43,508 nt of DNA from a virus: positions 1-43,508 of IMG/VR virus record IMGVR_UViG_3300030329_002613; one strand, written 5' to 3'. Shown in pieces: positions 35,270 through 42,419 of the stretch; positions within the stretch are counted from its first letter, which is position 1, and every line of letters begins with the position of its first letter. The translations under genes were made by a program, and so were the position numbers. The notes beneath the pieces are model-generated. The model worked only from the letters and a program-made list of their open reading frames with translations. It had not been told where the DNA came from and did no database searches.

Positions 35270-38200
35270 ATGAAAAATTTATTATTACTATTATTACTAC
35301 CATTATCATTACTTGGACAAAACACCTGGGTAAACTTTAAAGTGCAATATGATTTCTATGGAGTTCAGGAATCTAATTTCTTTATGGTTAATGATAGTTC
35401 TGGGCAACAAGTATTTTATCATCAACCAACAGTGTCTTATGAATATTTAGATACAACTATACAATTACAATCCGGTAATTATACTGTATCGTTAACAGAT
35501 AATTATGGTGATGGTTGGACTTCAAATTTACCATCTTGGTTTAAGATGGAGAACACTTGTCAAGGAATGATGATTGATTGGCAGTTGCAAGGACTTAGTT
35601 TCTTTTTAAGAGATACAACTGTAAACATAATGCCTTGTCCACCTCCTTATGGCGGTTGTTTAGACGTGATGGCTTTAAATTATGATTCATTAGCAAGTTT
35701 CGATGATGGTTCCTGTATTTACCCACCGTGTAACGGATTAGATACATTCTACGTATTAAACTATTGCCAAGGAACGCAAAACAAAGTTCATTATAGATGG
35801 ACGAATATGCCAAATCCTAGTTGTAGAATGGCGTATTATACTAGGACAACAGATCCCAATACACTGGGTAACACTTGGTATCCTTATCCTTCAAATTGGT
35901 CTAATACAGGAGTTATATTTAGTAATTCTCAAAACAATACAACATACTATTTCTTAGGTATGTTAGCTGATTCAAGCTTAACAGATACGCTAGTAGTGAC
36001 AACACAAGAGTGTATACCTGGTTGCACAGATCCTACTGCTATAAACTATAATCCATGGGCTAATGTAGATGATGGGAGTTGTCAAATGCCACCAGCAAAC
36101 TGTGTTGCAGGAGAATCTAATATAGTAGTAACTGTAATTCCAGATACATATCCAGGAGAAACATCTTGGGAAATAAAAGATACAAGCGGTGCAATATTAG
36201 CATCATCACCACCATATAGTCAAGTTGGAATTCCAGTAATAACTGAAACTTGTATACCTAATGGCACGGTTATAGAATTTACTTTATATGATTCATTTGG
36301 AGATGGTTTGTGTGGATCGTGTTATGGTGGAGTTGATGGTACAGCGTTGGTCCAAACATTATGCGGTGATACTATATTATCAATAATACCTGGTGATGCT
36401 AATTTTGGCAATGATACAACCGCTCAATATACGGTAGCGCCTTGCGTACCTAATATGATTTATGGTTGTACAGATCCTAATTATTTAGAATATAATCCTC
36501 AAGCAAACGTAAGCGATAGTTCTTGCGTTACACCAGTAATATTAGGTTGTATAGATTCAACGTCGCCAGATTATGATTCTTTAGCTAATAAAATGCAAGT
36601 TATTCCACAGTGTCAATATACACTTGTTATAACAGATGAAGCTGAAGATGGATGGTTTGGTAGCTGGTTAGGATTATTACAAGATTCAATAGCTTTAGGT
36701 CCATTTCAAATGGGACCAAATGATGGTTATTCAGAATCATTTACTATTAGTTTAAGTGCTTTAAGTCCTGTTGAGGTAATGTTCTTTTCTCCAGGTAACG
36801 CTGCAACAACAGCTAGTCAGTGTGGTTTTTATTTAATAGGACCAGAAGGAGATACAACAATATCAGGTGGTACAAACGCTTGGACAGATCCAATACTTCA
36901 ATTTCCTTATAGGTATAATGGAGTTCCTTATTGCGGCGATTATTGTACTGATGGAGTATTTGGATGTATGGATTCAACCGCTTTGAATTATGATTCAACA
37001 GCAAACATGCCAGATATATGTATAGCAAAAGTATTTGGATGTACTAATACGCTAGCGTTTAATTATGATTCTCTTGCTAATGTTGATGATGGTAGTTGCG
37101 TAGCAATTGTAATAGGTTGTATGGATTCTACAGCATTTAATTTTAATCCATCAGCAAATACCAATGACTCGTCTGCTTGTGTTCCGGTAATATATGGTTG
37201 TATGGATGACACTATGTTTAATTACAATCCAGCGGCAAATACTAGTGATAGCTCATGTATACCAATAGTATTTGGTTGTATAGATATGTTAGCGTTTAAC
37301 TATAATCCTTTGGCTAACACAAGTAACAATTCGTGTATTCCGTTTATATATGGATGTACTGATATAACTGCTTTTAATTATGACCCATTAGCTAATACTA
37401 ATGATAGTTCTTGCATACCCGTAGTTTATGGCTGTATAGATGCTATGATGTTTAACTACGATCCTTTAGCAAATACAGATAACGGTAGTTGTATACCGTA
37501 CTTATACGGTTGTATAGATTCTACTATGTGGAATTACGATCCGTTTGCCAATACAGATAACAACACGTGTATACCTTATATTTACGGTTGTACTAATCCT
37601 ATAGCTATAAACTACGATCCATTTGCTAATACAGACGATTTTTCTTGTATACTTCCTATTTACGGTTGCATGGATAGTACGGCTTTTAATTACGATCCAT
37701 TAGCAAATGTGGATAACGGAAGTTGTGTACCGATAATATTAGGTTGTACAAACCCTATTGCATTAAATTATTGCGATAGTTGTAACACAGATGATTTTAG
37801 CTGTATACTTCCAATATATGGATGTACAGACAGCACAATGTTTAATTATAATCCCTTAGCAAATGTCGATAACAACTCTTGCGTCCCTTATATTTATGGC
37901 TGTACTGACCCTAGTATGCTTAACTATAACCCACAAGCTAACACAGAAGATTTTAGCTGTATTTCTTATATTTACGGTTGCACTGATAGTACCGCTCTTA
38001 ATTATGATTCGACAGCTAATACTGACAATGGTTCGTGTGTGGCTGTGGTTGAAGGATGTATGGACCAGTCTGCGTACAACTATGATGTTACGGCTAATGT
38101 TAATGACTCTGCTTCTTGCTTATATGATGCTGGTTGTATCACTGGTGCGGGTAATCCTTATTGGCTCAATAACCCTTGTTACGCCTGGGTAATCAGCGTA

Positions 38201-38512
38201 GATGATTACTGCTGTGAGAACGCTTGGGATGAAATATGTCAATCAACTTATGACTATTGTTCTAATAGTTGGACAGGTCCTGTATTATCAAGAGACGTAG
38301 AAGAGAATATAGTAGTTTACCCTAATCCGGTAGATGAAACAATTAACATAAATAAAAATGTTGACGTAACGATTTATAATATCCTAGGGGATGTCGTTAT
38401 ACGTAAAACAAATACAAACACGTTAGATGTATCCAGATTGAGTCCTGGGACTTACAATTTACAAATAATGTGTAATAATAAAATAGTGAATAAGACAATT
38501 ATAAAAAAATAA
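35270..38512 (+). CDS. Secreted 1080-aa T9SS cargo with 19 Cys-Asp repeats
   Basis: Has the full signature of a type IX (Por) secretion substrate. An N-terminal signal peptide MKNLLLLLLLPLSLLGQ is followed by three copies of a GDGW-type beta domain (near residues 77, 341 and 456; DNYGDGW, DSFGDGL, EDGWFG), 19 GC[TIM]DxxxxNYxPxAN...SC repeats, mostly in tandem from 36962 to 38119, a Cys-rich unit ending CCENAWDEICQSTYDYC, and a C-terminal sorting domain at about residues 1009-1080 (VVYPNPVDE, VTIYNILGDVV, LDVSRLSPGTYNLQI, terminal KTIIKK). The motifs YPNP, NxxG and GxYxL define the type A sorting domain. It is flanked at 1 and 5 bases by phage genes, so it belongs to the phage. It should be exported by Sec and then placed on the host surface by the host T9SS. 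Confidence 0.88.
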   Translation: MKNLLLLLLLPLSLLGQNTWVNFKVQYDFYGVQESNFFMVNDSSGQQVFYHQPTVSYEYLDTTIQLQSGNYTVSLTDNYGDGWTSNLPSWFKMENTCQGMMIDWQLQGLSFFLRDTTVNIMPCPPPYGGCLDVMALNYDSLASFDDGSCIYPPCNGLDTFYVLNYCQGTQNKVHYRWTNMPNPSCRMAYYTRTTDPNTLGNTWYPYPSNWSNTGVIFSNSQNNTTYYFLGMLADSSLTDTLVVTTQECIPGCTDPTAINYNPWANVDDGSCQMPPANCVAGESNIVVTVIPDTYPGETSWEIKDTSGAILASSPPYSQVGIPVITETCIPNGTVIEFTLYDSFGDGLCGSCYGGVDGTALVQTLCGDTILSIIPGDANFGNDTTAQYTVAPCVPNMIYGCTDPNYLEYNPQANVSDSSCVTPVILGCIDSTSPDYDSLANKMQVIPQCQYTLVITDEAEDGWFGSWLGLLQDSIALGPFQMGPNDGYSESFTISLSALSPVEVMFFSPGNAATTASQCGFYLIGPEGDTTISGGTNAWTDPILQFPYRYNGVPYCGDYCTDGVFGCMDSTALNYDSTANMPDICIAKVFGCTNTLAFNYDSLANVDDGSCVAIVIGCMDSTAFNFNPSANTNDSSACVPVIYGCMDDTMFNYNPAANTSDSSCIPIVFGCIDMLAFNYNPLANTSNNSCIPFIYGCTDITAFNYDPLANTNDSSCIPVVYGCIDAMMFNYDPLANTDNGSCIPYLYGCIDSTMWNYDPFANTDNNTCIPYIYGCTNPIAINYDPFANTDDFSCILPIYGCMDSTAFNYDPLANVDNGSCVPIILGCTNPIALNYCDSCNTDDFSCILPIYGCTDSTMFNYNPLANVDNNSCVPYIYGCTDPSMLNYNPQANTEDFSCISYIYGCTDSTALNYDSTANTDNGSCVAVVEGCMDQSAYNYDVTANVNDSASCLYDAGCITGAGNPYWLNNPCYAWVISVDDYCCENAWDEICQSTYDYCSNSWTGPVLSRDVEENIVVYPNPVDETININKNVDVTIYNILGDVVIRKTNTNTLDVSRLSPGTYNLQIMCNNKIVNKTIIKK
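36962..38119 (+). repeat. Tandem Cys-Asp repeat array in the T9SS cargo
   Basis: Fifteen consecutive copies (four more scattered upstream between 35650 and 36600) of a unit of about 78 bases, 26 residues: GC, variable pair, NYxPxANT, a D/N/S stretch ending SC, then a five-residue linker ending in Tyr, Phe or Gly. DNA copies have diverged at many third positions, so the array is old or selected at protein level, not a fresh expansion. Confidence 0.92.
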
Positions 38513-38517
38513 AAGAT

Positions 38518-38880
38518 ATGGGAACTTTAGTACCAACATTAACATTAACAGATTCAACCACATTTAGTGACGAGATAAGTTTTTCAGTAACAGATAGTTT
38601 AACAACAGGAACCCCATCACAAGGGCTAACTAGAGCAACTATAACAACATCTGATAATCAAGAATTAGTAGATAACGCGGAAAGTGGAGTATTTTACTTT
38701 TATGCAAAAAATACTGATTCAACTAATTTCGTTATACTTCAAACTACAGCGAGCGTACAGTATGCTAGGTTAAGTCCTGGAGAATTTTGTTTCTTTCCTG
38801 TAAATGATGGGAACGGGTTAGAAGCTAGAGCAGATACAGCTAGTATTGTTTTAGAATACGCTTATTGGAAAAAAGGATAA
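38518..38880 (+). CDS. Beta-rich small virion protein, paralog 1 of 3
   Basis: 120 aa. It follows the T9SS cargo gene by 5 bases and is one of three related tandem genes. Shared pattern: Thr/Ser-rich N-terminal strands, a middle strand with FYFYAKNTDSTNF, a turn RLSPGEFCFFPVNDG (matching GDWMFIPWN and GDWMLFPYN in the other two) and a C-terminal LEYAYW (LEYAIF and LEYMVF). No signal peptide or membrane helix. Similar small proteins lie near tail-fibre genes in uncultured marine phages, so capsid decoration or fibre accessory is likely, but the function is unassigned. Confidence 0.6.
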   Translation: MGTLVPTLTLTDSTTFSDEISFSVTDSLTTGTPSQGLTRATITTSDNQELVDNAESGVFYFYAKNTDSTNFVILQTTASVQYARLSPGEFCFFPVNDGNGLEARADTASIVLEYAYWKKG

Positions 38881-38918
38881 AAATAAAAATAATTAACAAA
38901 TAAATAAAAACAAAAATT

Positions 38919-39344
38919 ATGGCAACAACAACGGCAACAGTAAGTATTACTAGCAATGATTTGATACCTGGAATGCCTTTAAACATTAACGCTAGCTCTA
39001 CATTGATGAAAACTGGTTTAACAACCGGTTTAGAATTAATGGAAATGGGTAACCATTCAGTGGCAACAGGCACTGAGCATAGACTTGCTGGAGCGTTAGG
39101 TGAGGTAAATGGTGCGCATTATGTTTATATATGTAACACATCAACTGATGATACTTATTATCTAGAATTCGGATTACATGATACGCAGATAGGTAGATTA
39201 TACGCGGGAGACTGGATGTTTATCCCATGGAACAATGCGGTAGCAGATGATTCAGAAATAGAAGTAGAAGCAATTAATGGCACGAATACTTTAGAATACG
39301 CTATCTTTAAATCAGCTTGGACATTACCAACTGCAGAAGCATAG
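38919..39344 (+). CDS. Beta-rich small virion protein, paralog 2 of 3
   Basis: 141 aa. It has the paralog pattern NGAHYVYICNTSTDDTYYLE, then IGRLYAGDWMFIPWN and LEYAIFKSAW. The opening MATTTATVSITSN is close to that of paralog 3 (MATINATIRINSN). It begins after a 38-base A/T leader containing AATTAACAAATAAATAAA, and almost the same leader precedes paralog 3, so gene and leader appear to have been duplicated together. No export signal. Probably forms a homo-oligomeric virion surface or fibre component; this is inference from repetition and position. Confidence 0.6.
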   Translation: MATTTATVSITSNDLIPGMPLNINASSTLMKTGLTTGLELMEMGNHSVATGTEHRLAGALGEVNGAHYVYICNTSTDDTYYLEFGLHDTQIGRLYAGDWMFIPWNNAVADDSEIEVEAINGTNTLEYAIFKSAWTLPTAEA

Positions 39345-39373
39345 AATAATTAACAACAAATAAATAAATAAAT

Positions 39374-39808
39374 ATGGCAACAATAAATGCAACTATTAGA
39401 ATTAATAGCAACATAATGAGTTACCCTTCTACTATAAACAAAACAATGACAATGAAAAAAGCTGGATCTTGTCATGGTTTAGAAGAAACAACTGGTTTAC
39501 GTAGTAAGAAATTTACTGCTTCAACTGACGCTATAATTGTAGAAGCGGATGAAATTGCTGATAACGCGGCGAGTAAAGTATATATAAGAAATACTAGTTC
39601 TAATAAAGCTCTTTTCTTTTATGTATCTTATGGTGACACAGCAGACGCAACAACTACCGAACCTATAGGTAAACTATATGGTGGGGATTGGATGTTATTT
39701 CCTTACAATGGTACTACTAATATATCAGTAGCGTCATCTAGCGATACTCAGACTCAAGTTTTAGAATATATGGTATTTGCTGATGGTATAGAAGCAGCTA
39801 AAGGTTAG
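39374..39808 (+). CDS. Beta-rich small virion protein, paralog 3 of 3
   Basis: 144 aa, the closest copy to paralog 2: KVYIRNTSSNKALFFYVSYG, IGKLYGGDWMLFPYNG and VLEYMVFAD align with the same blocks in that protein. Its single Cys (GSCHG) near residue 34 is not shared. The leader AATTAACAACAAATAAATAA just before the ATG repeats the leader of paralog 2. The next gene starts 14 bases after its stop. Function is not known; a structural role is the best guess. Confidence 0.6.
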   Translation: MATINATIRINSNIMSYPSTINKTMTMKKAGSCHGLEETTGLRSKKFTASTDAIIVEADEIADNAASKVYIRNTSSNKALFFYVSYGDTADATTTEPIGKLYGGDWMLFPYNGTTNISVASSSDTQTQVLEYMVFADGIEAAKG

Positions 39809-39822
39809 AATATAATCATGAA

Positions 39823-40386
39823 ATGGCTTTTCTTACTCAAAAAATAATAGCTAATACAAAAACAGAAATAACTGTACCAGATTTTTTTAAGACTATGACG
39901 TTTACAAACACTGACGCTAGTGCCGACGTGACAATAGACGTATATATAACAGAACAACTTGGCACAAAGTTACGGCAAGCAGCTGCGTATGAAAATACCA
40001 CTCCAACAAAAGTGAATTTATCAGCGGGTTACGTTATAACAAGTAGTTCTCAAGCTATAGTGGTTGACACTACTAATGCTACAGATGATATATTCTTAAA
40101 CGAAAAGGTTTGGTTATCTACAGGGGCTTTAGTTGGAACTTGTACAGCTGTTGGTAGTACTACAGGTATGACATTTGGAGGTGGTCTTAAAGTTGATTTA
40201 CCTAATAACACTGATTTATATACTGGAGCAAGATTTTATATACTAAATAATGTTGTAATACCAAATGGCTCTTCATTACAGTTAACCTCTGATGATATAG
40301 GTGTGGATAGTTTTGCTTATAAAATGTATATTCAATCAGGTGATTCGGACGGTCAAATAGATATTATAACTAGAAACGATCAATAA
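39823..40386 (+). CDS. Beta-rich structural protein
   Basis: 187 aa, beginning MAFLTQKIIANTKTEITVPD and ending SDGQIDIITRNDQ. It is Thr/Asp/Asn-rich with strong strand propensity throughout and no Cys-based or catalytic motif except a single GTCTAVGS segment near residue 107. There is no signal or membrane helix. Its placement between the paralogous beta-rich genes and the M15 peptidase suggests a virion tail or decoration component. An upstream in-phase start is excluded because ATG 39818 is out of frame. I do not recognise a characterised family. Confidence 0.5.
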   Translation: MAFLTQKIIANTKTEITVPDFFKTMTFTNTDASADVTIDVYITEQLGTKLRQAAAYENTTPTKVNLSAGYVITSSSQAIVVDTTNATDDIFLNEKVWLSTGALVGTCTAVGSTTGMTFGGGLKVDLPNNTDLYTGARFYILNNVVIPNGSSLQLTSDDIGVDSFAYKMYIQSGDSDGQIDIITRNDQ

Positions 40387-40395
40387 AATATTACT

Positions 40396-40851
40396 ATGAT
40401 AAGTGAACACATCTCATATAAAGAAGGAACATACAGCATAACAGCTACACGTAAAGGTATTGATAACACCCCAAATAATGAGCAATTATCAAACATGGAA
40501 TTAGTTGCCGAGAAAGTGTTTGAACCGCTTAGGGAATGGGTTGGTGGACCTATAAAAATTAATAGTTTTTTTAGATCACCAGAACTTAATACAGCTATAG
40601 GTGGTAGTAATAAGTCCCAACATTGCAAAGGTCAAGCTATGGATATTGATGATACATTTGGTGTTGTTGCCAATTCAGAAATGTATCATTGGATAAAAGA
40701 CAATTTAGACTTTGACCAAATGATATGGGAGTTTGGAGACGATGATAACCCTGATTGGGTTCACGTTAGTTATGTTTCAGAGGAAAATAATCGTAATAGA
40801 TGTTTGAAAGCTTATCGAAAAGATGGTAGAACACAATATATGGTAATATGA
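40396..40851 (+). CDS. M15-family peptidoglycan peptidase (endolysin or virion lysin)
   Basis: 151 aa; cleaves peptide cross-links of peptidoglycan using one zinc. The family motif SxHxxGxAxD is present as SQHCKGQAMD (S74, H76, G79, A81, D83), preceded by KINSFFRSPELN and followed by the WEFGDDDNPDWVHVS block with probable catalytic E112 and third ligand H123. The length is a typical single M15 domain with no binding module and no signal peptide, so it would need a holin or be carried in the particle. The next gene overlaps it by 4 bases (ATGA). It is the best lysis candidate in the window. Confidence 0.85.
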   Translation: MISEHISYKEGTYSITATRKGIDNTPNNEQLSNMELVAEKVFEPLREWVGGPIKINSFFRSPELNTAIGGSNKSQHCKGQAMDIDDTFGVVANSEMYHWIKDNLDFDQMIWEFGDDDNPDWVHVSYVSEENNRNRCLKAYRKDGRTQYMVI

Positions 40852-41309
40852 AATGGATAGGCCAACACATTTGGGATTTTATATCAAGATTTCGTAGTGA
40901 CGTATATTTAGAAGATATAAGTTCTGGCACTATAGCTAGTGGTGGTAATTTAGGTTTAGATTCTAATAATAAGGTTGTTAAAGCAAATGTAACAACTGAC
41001 ACTAACACTAACCAATTAACAACTTTTACTTTAACAGGTGATAGCGGTAGTAATCAAACTATAGCTCACGGTAATACTTTAGATGTTGCGGGAGGAAATG
41101 GTATATCAACTGTAGTTGGGGCCACTGATACTGTTACGGTAAATATAGACGCTAGCCAAACAACAGTAACATCAATTACAAATTTAACAACTTTATCAGC
41201 GGGTAGTGGAGAAAGTATAGCTACAATAACACTAGTTTTACCTACTGAAGATCCAGGAGCAACAGGTAGATTATGGAATGATGAGGGAACTTTAAAAATA
41301 TCATTATAA
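40848..41309 (+). CDS. Fibre-like protein
   Basis: 153 aa, starting in a 4-base overlap with the M15 gene. The first 22 residues (WIGQHIWDFISRFRSDVYLE) look like an amphipathic anchor; the rest is low-complexity Thr/Gly/Asn beta sequence (TFTLTGDSGSNQTIAHGNTL, VTVNIDASQTTVTSITN) ending GATGRLWNDEGTLKISL, a pattern common in trimeric tail-fibre stems. Proteins with the same opening and closing blocks are frequent in marine phage genomes next to lysis genes (recollection). No signal peptide. A role in host recognition is likely but unproven. Confidence 0.6.
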   Translation: MKWIGQHIWDFISRFRSDVYLEDISSGTIASGGNLGLDSNNKVVKANVTTDTNTNQLTTFTLTGDSGSNQTIAHGNTLDVAGGNGISTVVGATDTVTVNIDASQTTVTSITNLTTLSAGSGESIATITLVLPTEDPGATGRLWNDEGTLKISL

Positions 41310-41372
41310 TTCTTAACAATTACTTAGCACTCTAAATATTAATATCTTATATTTATTAGTAATAATAGATAT

Positions 41373-41450
41373 ATGGAAACAAAACAAATAGATCTTAGCC
41401 CATTAATATATGTGGCAATAATGATTACTATCTTTATGATAGCAAGATAA
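41373..41450 (+). CDS. 25-aa membrane peptide
   Basis: A very short frame between the fibre-like gene and the strand-convergence terminator: METKQIDLSPLIYVAIMITI followed by FMIAR and TAA. Ten polar residues precede a hydrophobic stretch of about 14 residues ending in Arg, i.e. a single membrane-spanning helix. The A/T leader with ATAGATAT before ATG resembles those of its neighbours. A small lytic or regulatory membrane peptide (for example a holin-like element near the M15 gene) is possible; chance occurrence cannot be excluded. Confidence 0.4.
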   Translation: METKQIDLSPLIYVAIMITIFMIAR

Positions 41451-41471
41451 AAGAAAACCATATACCACAAT

Positions 41472-41512
41472 AAAAAAAGGGAGTAACTTTCGTTACCCCC
41501 TTTTCTTTTTTC
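41472..41512. terminator. Bidirectional terminator at strand convergence
   Basis: AAAAAAAGGG and GTAAC pair with GTTAC and CCCCCTTTT around a TTTC loop (one mismatch in the stem), with A-run on one side and T-run on the other. It is symmetrical enough to stop both the rightward structural operon and the leftward operon that ends at 41522. Confidence 0.88.
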
Positions 41513-41521
41513 TAAAACTAT

Positions 41522-41710
41522 TTAGAACTGTCTGTTCTTTTGATCTTGAACTTCAACTCTAACAAACTGTGCAAGCTTTTTTATTTCTTGCATAGCTTTC
41601 CTTACTCGCGTTCCCGCTGAGTTATTTCCTTCAATAAATTTAGAAACATCAGTTTGACAATCGTTAACCGCGTCTTGTAATTCATCGAATAGTGAATTTA
41701 AAGGATTCAT
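41522..41710 (-). CDS. Histone H1-like (Hc1-type) small protein
   Basis: 62 aa. The core IEGNNSAGTRVRKAMQEIKK closely matches the GNKAAGTRARKASLxLEK signature of the small histone H1-like proteins widespread in Bacteroidetes, including the helix before it and the LAQFVRVEVQDQKN end in place of the usual KEFRKVSIE block. It is less Lys-rich than host copies. Expected to bind DNA or organise the nucleoid. In a phage it might help condense the host or phage chromosome, or interfere with the host protein (inference). It is the last gene of the leftward operon, just before the bidirectional terminator; the start ATG is followed upstream by an A/T leader. Confidence 0.72.
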   Translation of the reverse strand: MNPLNSLFDELQDAVNDCQTDVSKFIEGNNSAGTRVRKAMQEIKKLAQFVRVEVQDQKNRQF

Positions 41711-41741
41711 AATTTAATTTAATTTAAGTTATTATATTCAA

Positions 41742-41966
41742 TTACTTTTTCACAAAAAATGATGCTAGAAGAACTAATACAACTAATCCAGTGAAACCAC
41801 CCGTTCCAAAAGAATTTACTAGGGCAGTAAGATTAGTTATAACGTCCATTCCAAATACGTCACCTCCTGTTAACACATACCATAAAATTGTTACTGGTAA
41901 GATAGCCATCATAATGCCCATCAATCCACCAAAAAATCCTGATATATAATTCATTGCTTTTTCCAT
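41742..41966 (-). CDS. Two-helix small membrane protein
   Basis: 74 aa with two hydrophobic segments: residues about 8-32 (GFFGGLMGIMMAILPVTILW) and about 54-72 (TGGFTGLVVLVLLASFF), a short polar loop, and a basic FFVKK end, giving a hairpin with both termini on the same side. Small two-helix proteins of this size can be class II holins, but its position in the leftward ribonucleotide-reductase operon, away from the M15 gene, is not typical of a lysis cassette. No family recognised. Confidence 0.55.
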   Translation of the reverse strand: MEKAMNYISGFFGGLMGIMMAILPVTILWYVLTGGDVFGMDVITNLTALVNSFGTGGFTGLVVLVLLASFFVKK

Positions 41967-41993
41967 TTTTCTAATTTTTTAATTAATACTCAG

Positions 41994-42404
41994 TTAAAAC
42001 TTTAGGCCAACGCCCAACATTAAATTTGTAGTCTTTTGAGTTGCGTTATATACAACTTTAGGATCGACATAGACACCTTTATGGAAAGTAAACATTTTAC
42101 CTAACCCATAATTCATGTTTTCTGTTTTTAACCCTTCTGTTTCTATATAGATAAAATATCCATTCCAGAAATATCTAGCGTGTATATCTAATTCCATATC
42201 AGCGATTGAATCTGCTTGAGAAACATTTAACCCAACCATTAGATTGTCAGTTAACCCGTAACCAACTGTTGGAGCTATAGACCATTCAGTCCAAGCTTTG
42301 CTAGCGATATCACCAGTACCTACGTACCAATCACCTTTCGCTTGCGCGTTTGCTCCAAGTACAATTAATGCACTTAAAAACATTGTTAAAACAATTTTTT
42401 TCAT
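41994..42404 (-). CDS. Small outer-membrane beta-barrel protein
   Basis: 136 aa with a clear signal peptide MKKIVLTMFLSALIVLGANA, predicted cut before QAKG. The mature part alternates strands and turns (WSIAPTVGYGLTDNLMVGLN, LDIHARYFWNGYFIYIETEG, MNYGLGKMFTF) and ends NLMLGVGLKF, the terminal-Phe barrel signal recognised by the BAM machinery. The form resembles eight-stranded porin-like proteins of Bacteroidetes. It is encoded 15 bases downstream of nrdJ on the same strand, so it is probably co-expressed with it. Changing the host surface during infection, such as blocking receptors, is a reasonable guess. Confidence 0.75.
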   Translation of the reverse strand: MKKIVLTMFLSALIVLGANAQAKGDWYVGTGDIASKAWTEWSIAPTVGYGLTDNLMVGLNVSQADSIADMELDIHARYFWNGYFIYIETEGLKTENMNYGLGKMFTFHKGVYVDPKVVYNATQKTTNLMLGVGLKF

Positions 42405-42419
42405 AATAATTTGTTTTGG

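Noticed and set aside
36962-38119. CRISPR-like array because of the regular 78-base period
   Set aside because: The repeats are coding, in frame and divergent at third codon positions, with no conserved repeat/spacer alternation.
37863-38192. 109-residue alternative frame in the T9SS cargo gene
   Set aside because: Lies entirely in the sorting-cargo coding frame and has repeat-derived composition; a shadow of the tandem repeats.
41310-41372. Promoter of Bacteroidetes type (TAnnTTTG) before the 25-aa peptide
   Set aside because: Only a partial match (TATATTTA) with no convincing upstream element in very AT-rich DNA.
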